64,000 nucleotides of DNA from Skermanella sp. TT6 (GTDB lineage Bacteria > Pseudomonadota > Alphaproteobacteria > Azospirillales > Azospirillaceae). The notes under the pieces were generated by a model. It worked only from the letters and a program-made list of their open reading frames with translations, did not search any database and had not been told where the DNA came from. Where the stretch lies: contig NZ_CP067422.1 of assembly GCF_016653635.2 (NCBI RefSeq), positions 378,001-442,000 of the forward strand. The letters run 5' to 3'. Positions 60,481-64,000 of the stretch are shown here, piece by piece. The position numbers were made by a program, and so were the translations under genes. Each line of letters begins with the position of its first letter. Position 1 is the stretch's first letter.

Positions 60481-63282
60481 TCAACGCTCCTGCTTCCTGA
60501 GCAAGCGGCTGGCGATCATCAGGAACCCCGCGCCGAACGCGAACAGCATCAGGAACTCCAGTTGGAAATCCGCGAAGGGCCGCCCCTTCGCGAAGGTGCC
60601 GATGCTGACGTTCTGGAACCACAGGGAGGGGAAGCCCAGCCCGATATAGCGCCCGGCCCCCTCGACCGTGGCCGCCGGGTAGAGGTATCCGGAAAAGTTG
60701 ATGGCCGGCACGGTGACCAGGACGGCGGTCGCGATGATCGCCGCGACCTGGCTCCTGACGAAGGTCGAGACCACCAGCCCGACCCCCGTGGCGGCGAACA
60801 CGTAGAGGAGGGCCCCCAGCGCCAGGGCCGCCATGGATCCCTTCACGGTCACGTCGAACAGGACGGCGACCAGCAGGACCAGCGACAGGAAGCTGAGGAA
60901 GCCGATCGCGACGTAGGGCGCCTGCTTGCCCAGCAGGAACTCGCCCACGGTCGCGGGCGACGCCTGGAGATTGCTGATCGAGCCGATCTCCCGCTCGCGC
61001 ACCACGCCGAGCGCGGTCAGCATGGACGGGACGATGATCAGCAGGATCATGATGCAGCCCGGCGTGATCGCGACGGCGCTGCGGAACTCCTGGTTGTAGC
61101 GGAACCGCGCCTCGACCTGTACCGGGTACGGCGACACCGCCTCCCCGGCCGTGCGCCGGGCGAGGTCCTGCGCGTAGGAGGACACGATGCCGCCCACGTA
61201 GCCGCGCGCCGTCTCGGCCCGGAACGGCATCGACCCGTCGAGCAGGAAGGCCACCTCCGGCCGGTGGCCGCCCAGCAGGTCGCGGCCGAAGCCGGGCGGG
61301 ATGTCGATGGCGACCCGCAGCTCGCCCGACCGGAGCCGCGCGTCGATCTCGCTCTCGCTGCCCATCGGCGGCTTCTGGTCGAAATAGCGCGACCCCGCGA
61401 AGCTCTCGACGAACTGCCGGCTCTCGGCGCTCCGGTCGCGGTCGAACACGGCGAAGGGAAGCTCCTCCACGTCGAAGGTGACGCCGTAGCCGAAGGTGAC
61501 CATGAGCACGATCGGGCTGAGCAGGGCGAAGGCGAGCCGGACCGGGTCCCGCAGGATCTCGATCATCTCCCGCCGCGCGAAGGCGAAGATCCGCCCGAAG
61601 GACGCGGCGAGCGTGGCATGGTCCGGCGGTCGGGCGCCGGCGTCGGCGCCGGCGGTCGTTGGCGCCGCCCCCTGCCCCACCCCCTGCCCCGCCCCCTGCC
61701 CCGCCCCCTGCCCCGCCCCCTGCCCCGCCCCGGAACCCGCGTCCTCGCCGGTCGCCTCGACCAGGCAGGCGACGAAGGCGTCCTCCAGGGAAGCCGCCCC
61801 CCGCGCCTCGCGGATCTCCCGCGGCGTGCCGACGGCCAGGGGCCGCCCGGCATGCATCAGCGAGATGCGGTCGCACCGCTCCGCCTCGTTCATGAAGTGG
61901 GTCGAGACGAAGACGGTGACGCCGTCGCGCCGCGCCAGCTCGCCCAGGTGGCGCCAGAACATGTCCCGCGCCGCCGGGTCCACGCTCGAGGTCGGTTCGT
62001 CCAGGATCAGCACCTCCGGCCGGTGCAGGCAGGCGGCGGCCAGCTGCAGGCGCTGGCGGATGCCGAGCGGCAGGCCGTTGGGGCGGGCGTCGGCCACCTC
62101 GGCGAGGTCGAACCGCTCCAGCGCCTCGCGGGTGCGCGGCCCGACCTCCGCCGCCGGGATGCGGTACAGGCGGGCGTGCAGGTCCAGGTTGGCGCGGACC
62201 GACAGCTCCTCGTACAGCGAGAAGGATTGCGACATGTAGCCGACCCGCATGCGCGTCGCGATGTCGCCCGCCGCCACGGGACGGCCCAGCAGTTCGGCCC
62301 GCCCCTCGGTGGCCGGCAGCAGCCCGGTCAGCATCTTCATGGTCGTGGTCTTGCCGCAGCCGTTGGAGCCGAGGAAGCCGAAGATCTCGCCGCGCTCGAT
62401 CCGGAAGCTGACCCCGTCCACGGCGGTGAAGTCGCCGAACCGGCGGGTCAGCCCCTCCGCCAGGATGGCCGGCGGCGCTCCGGGATCCGGGGTGCGGGGC
62501 GGCAGTGGGGTCCAGCCCCCGGCCGGCCCGGTCCCCCTGCCCCGCTGGAGGGCGGCGAAGGCCTCGTCCAGGGTCGCGGCGCCGGTCCGGGCCAGCATCT
62601 CGGCGGTCGGGCCGGCGGCCAGGATCGTGCCGCCGTCCATCGCGACCAGGCGCTCGAAACGCTCGGCCTCCTCCATGTAGGCGGTGGCGACCAGCACGGT
62701 CATGCCCGGCCGGCCGGCCCGGATGTCGTCGATCAGGCGCCAGAACTGCCGGCGCGACAGCGGATCGACGCCGGTGGTCGGCTCGTCCAGGATCAGCAGG
62801 TCCGGATCGTGGATCAGCGCGCAGCACAGCGACAGCTTCTGCCGCATGCCGCCGGACAGCTTGCCGGCGGGGCGGTCGGGAAAGGGATGCAGGCCGGTGG
62901 CGTGCAGCAGCCGGTCGATGCGCGCCCGGCGGTCCGCCCGGGGCAGGCCGAACAGGCTGCCGAAGAAGTCGATGTTCTCGACCACCGACAGGGTCGGATA
63001 GAGGTTCCGCCCCAACCCCTGGGGCATGTAGGCGATGCCGGGCGCCGCCCGGTCGCGGTGCGCGGCCGAGGCCATGTCGCCGCCCAGGACCCGCACGGTC
63101 CCCGCCTGCCCGCGCTTGACGCCGGCGATCAGCGCCAGCAGCGTGGACTTGCCGACGCCGTCCGGGCCGACCACGGCGGTCGCCGTGCCGCCGGGGATCC
63201 GAAGCGAGACGCCGTCGAGCGCCGCGGTGCGCCCGTAGCGGTGCGAGACGCAGTCCAGTGCTACCGCGTCGTCACCGGACAT
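60481..63282 (-). CDS. rbbA: RbbA-like ABC transporter with two ATPase domains and a permease
   Basis: The 933-residue protein has two ABC nucleotide-binding domains followed by an ABC-2 permease. NBD1 (residues 1-245): GPDGVGKST Walker A at 39-47, LSGGMRQKLSLC signature, LLILDEPTTGVDPLSR. NBD2 (about 275-500): GSNGCGKTT, LPLGIRQRLQLAAA, EVLILDEPTSSVDP. Then a Gly/Gln linker repeat (about residues 520-545) and six membrane segments with VREREIGSISNLQASPATVG. This is the layout of E. coli RbbA/YhiH. In E. coli RbbA was linked to ribosomes, but here it sits between an HlyD adaptor and a YhhJ permease, an exporter context. Confidence 0.92.
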   Translation of the reverse strand: MSGDDAVALDCVSHRYGRTAALDGVSLRIPGGTATAVVGPDGVGKSTLLALIAGVKRGQAGTVRVLGGDMASAAHRDRAAPGIAYMPQGLGRNLYPTLSVVENIDFFGSLFGLPRADRRARIDRLLHATGLHPFPDRPAGKLSGGMRQKLSLCCALIHDPDLLILDEPTTGVDPLSRRQFWRLIDDIRAGRPGMTVLVATAYMEEAERFERLVAMDGGTILAAGPTAEMLARTGAATLDEAFAALQRGRGTGPAGGWTPLPPRTPDPGAPPAILAEGLTRRFGDFTAVDGVSFRIERGEIFGFLGSNGCGKTTTMKMLTGLLPATEGRAELLGRPVAAGDIATRMRVGYMSQSFSLYEELSVRANLDLHARLYRIPAAEVGPRTREALERFDLAEVADARPNGLPLGIRQRLQLAAACLHRPEVLILDEPTSSVDPAARDMFWRHLGELARRDGVTVFVSTHFMNEAERCDRISLMHAGRPLAVGTPREIREARGAASLEDAFVACLVEATGEDAGSGAGQGAGQGAGQGAGQGVGQGAAPTTAGADAGARPPDHATLAASFGRIFAFARREMIEILRDPVRLAFALLSPIVLMVTFGYGVTFDVEELPFAVFDRDRSAESRQFVESFAGSRYFDQKPPMGSESEIDARLRSGELRVAIDIPPGFGRDLLGGHRPEVAFLLDGSMPFRAETARGYVGGIVSSYAQDLARRTAGEAVSPYPVQVEARFRYNQEFRSAVAITPGCIMILLIIVPSMLTALGVVREREIGSISNLQASPATVGEFLLGKQAPYVAIGFLSFLSLVLLVAVLFDVTVKGSMAALALGALLYVFAATGVGLVVSTFVRSQVAAIIATAVLVTVPAINFSGYLYPAATVEGAGRYIGLGFPSLWFQNVSIGTFAKGRPFADFQLEFLMLFAFGAGFLMIASRLLRKQER
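61667..61731 (-). repeat. 12-bp tandem repeat encoding the RbbA linker
   Basis: About five and a half units of a 12-bp repeat (CCCCTGCCCCGC on the plus strand) encode GAGQ repeats on the minus strand in a flexible linker between NBD2 and the permease. Copy number may vary by slippage without frame loss because the unit is a multiple of three. Confidence 0.85.
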
Positions 63283-64000
63283 CGGCGGTCTCCGCGGGCT
63301 CGGGGGCCGGCGGAAGTTTCGGCGCCAGCTCCGCCGGCCACTCCGCCGCCCGGTCGATCCGGACATAGGCGTTTCCGGTGAGCCCCGCGCGCACATAATC
63401 GCGGTAGGTCTCCAGCAGCTTGGGATCGATCGCGAGCTTGACGCGGTACATCAGCTTCTCGCGCTCGTCCGAGGTCTCGACCGCCTTGGGGGTGAACTGC
63501 GCCTCCGCCGCGATGAACGACACGGTGGCCGGAATCACGTAGCTGGGCGCCGCGTCGAGCACGATGCGGGCGTCCGATCCGTGGCCCACCCGCCCCGCCT
63601 GGCCGGTGGGCAGGAAGATCGTCATGAAGACGTCGGTCAGGTCCAGGACGGTGACCACGCGCCCGCCGGCCCCCAGCACCTCGCCCGCCCGGGCGAGCCG
63701 GTATTCCACCCGGCCGGTGACGGGGGTCTTCAGGGTCATGTCGGCGATGGTCGCCTCGATCTGGGCGACCTGCGCCTCGGCGGCCTCCCGCGCGGCCCCG
63801 GCGTCGCGGACGGCGGCCCTGGCGCCCAGGATCTGGGCCTTGGCGACCTCGTTCTGCGCCCGGCGCCGGTCCACCTCGGCGGTCGAGACGGCGGCGCGCC
63901 GTTCCAGCTCCACGACGCGGCGCAGCTCCACCTCGGAAAGCTGCTGCTCCGCCTCGCGGATCGCCACCTCCGCCTCGGCCTTGCCGATGCTCTCGACCGC
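63272..64000 (-). CDS. HlyD-family membrane fusion protein (partial)
   Basis: The last 243 codons of an HlyD/YhiI-type adaptor; the 5' end with membrane anchor is beyond the right edge. Visible parts are a long coiled-coil hairpin (ELRRVVELERRAAVSTAEVD, AAEAQVAQIEATIADM), the lipoyl half LKTPVTGRVEYRLARAGEVL and the beta-barrel region. Its stop overlaps the rbbA start by 11 bases, so it leads the operon. It would span the periplasm to couple the ABC exporter to an outer channel. Confidence 0.9.
   Translation of the reverse strand, partial: AVESIGKAEAEVAIREAEQQLSEVELRRVVELERRAAVSTAEVDRRRAQNEVAKAQILGARAAVRDAGAAREAAEAQVAQIEATIADMTLKTPVTGRVEYRLARAGEVLGAGGRVVTVLDLTDVFMTIFLPTGQAGRVGHGSDARIVLDAAPSYVIPATVSFIAAEAQFTPKAVETSDEREKLMYRVKLAIDPKLLETYRDYVRAGLTGNAYVRIDRAAEWPAELAPKLPPAPEPAETADVR

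Noticed and set aside
61667..61731. Short tandem repeat as a CRISPR or VNTR outside genes
   Set aside because: It lies in frame inside the RbbA-like coding sequence and encodes a linker.

Overview
The window is GC-rich DNA with short intergenic gaps and a gene repertoire (FdsA/FdsBG-type formate dehydrogenase, RepA-type iteron replicon, PRC-barrel and YsnF-like stress proteins, oxalate catabolism) that fits an alphaproteobacterium of the Azospirillum/Skermanella kind. This assignment is inference from gene content and cannot be proven from the sequence alone. A replication initiator gene beside eight iteron-like repeats (14272-14639) suggests the window lies on a secondary replicon (plasmid or chromid), although it also carries central metabolic genes such as ppc and a sucCD pair.

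Layout. 0.4-4.9 kb: a translationally coupled surface-polysaccharide set (O-antigen-ligase-like protein, GT2 glycosyltransferase, Tat-exported TRAP-binding-like protein) followed by a PhyH-type dioxygenase. 4.9-11.6 kb: PEP carboxylase, class IV aminotransferase, dienelactone hydrolase/SnoaL fusion and a PHB-depolymerase-like esterase. 11.7-14.7 kb: replication region with two overlapping minus-strand genes, RepA and a two-armed iteron origin. 14.7-18.8 kb: small housekeeping and stress genes. 18.8-23.3 kb: repeat-rich stretch around an M20/RocB-like peptidase, with a decayed second copy of that peptidase.

23.5-34.3 kb is an accessory island. It holds a visibly AT-richer nuclease plus helicase pair resembling a Hachiman (HamA/HamB) anti-phage system. 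The helicase is split by a 1457-bp IS66-family element with a perfect 8-bp target duplication, and removing the element restores the reading frame exactly. Next come a decayed BrnT toxin with an intact antitoxin, a Phd/PIN pair, an orphan XRE regulator, an excisionase-like/PIN pair, an IS110-family element with a long 5' non-coding region, and a small MITE-like inverted-repeat element.

34.3-48.4 kb is a 14-kb, one-direction oxalate and formate catabolism cluster: GntR regulator, oxalyl-CoA decarboxylase, formyl-CoA transferase, ADP-forming acyl-CoA ligase, sucC, sucD, the two subunits of an NAD-linked formate dehydrogenase, and an IclR regulator. Oxalate would be activated by CoA transfer from formyl-CoA, decarboxylated, and the released formate oxidised to CO2 with NADH gain.

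48.6-64 kb: Rpn-type nuclease, KaiC-like ATPase with a response regulator, PaiB-like protein, divergent lysE/lysG-type exporter and regulator with a palindromic operator, a four-gene coupled operon headed by a HipA-like kinase (candidate uncharacterised system), a soluble chemotaxis receptor, a zinc alcohol dehydrogenase, and an rbbA/yhhJ-type ABC export operon whose HlyD gene runs off the window. A roughly 150-bp repeat with an internal palindrome occurs three times (21.1, 48.7 and 54.3 kb).
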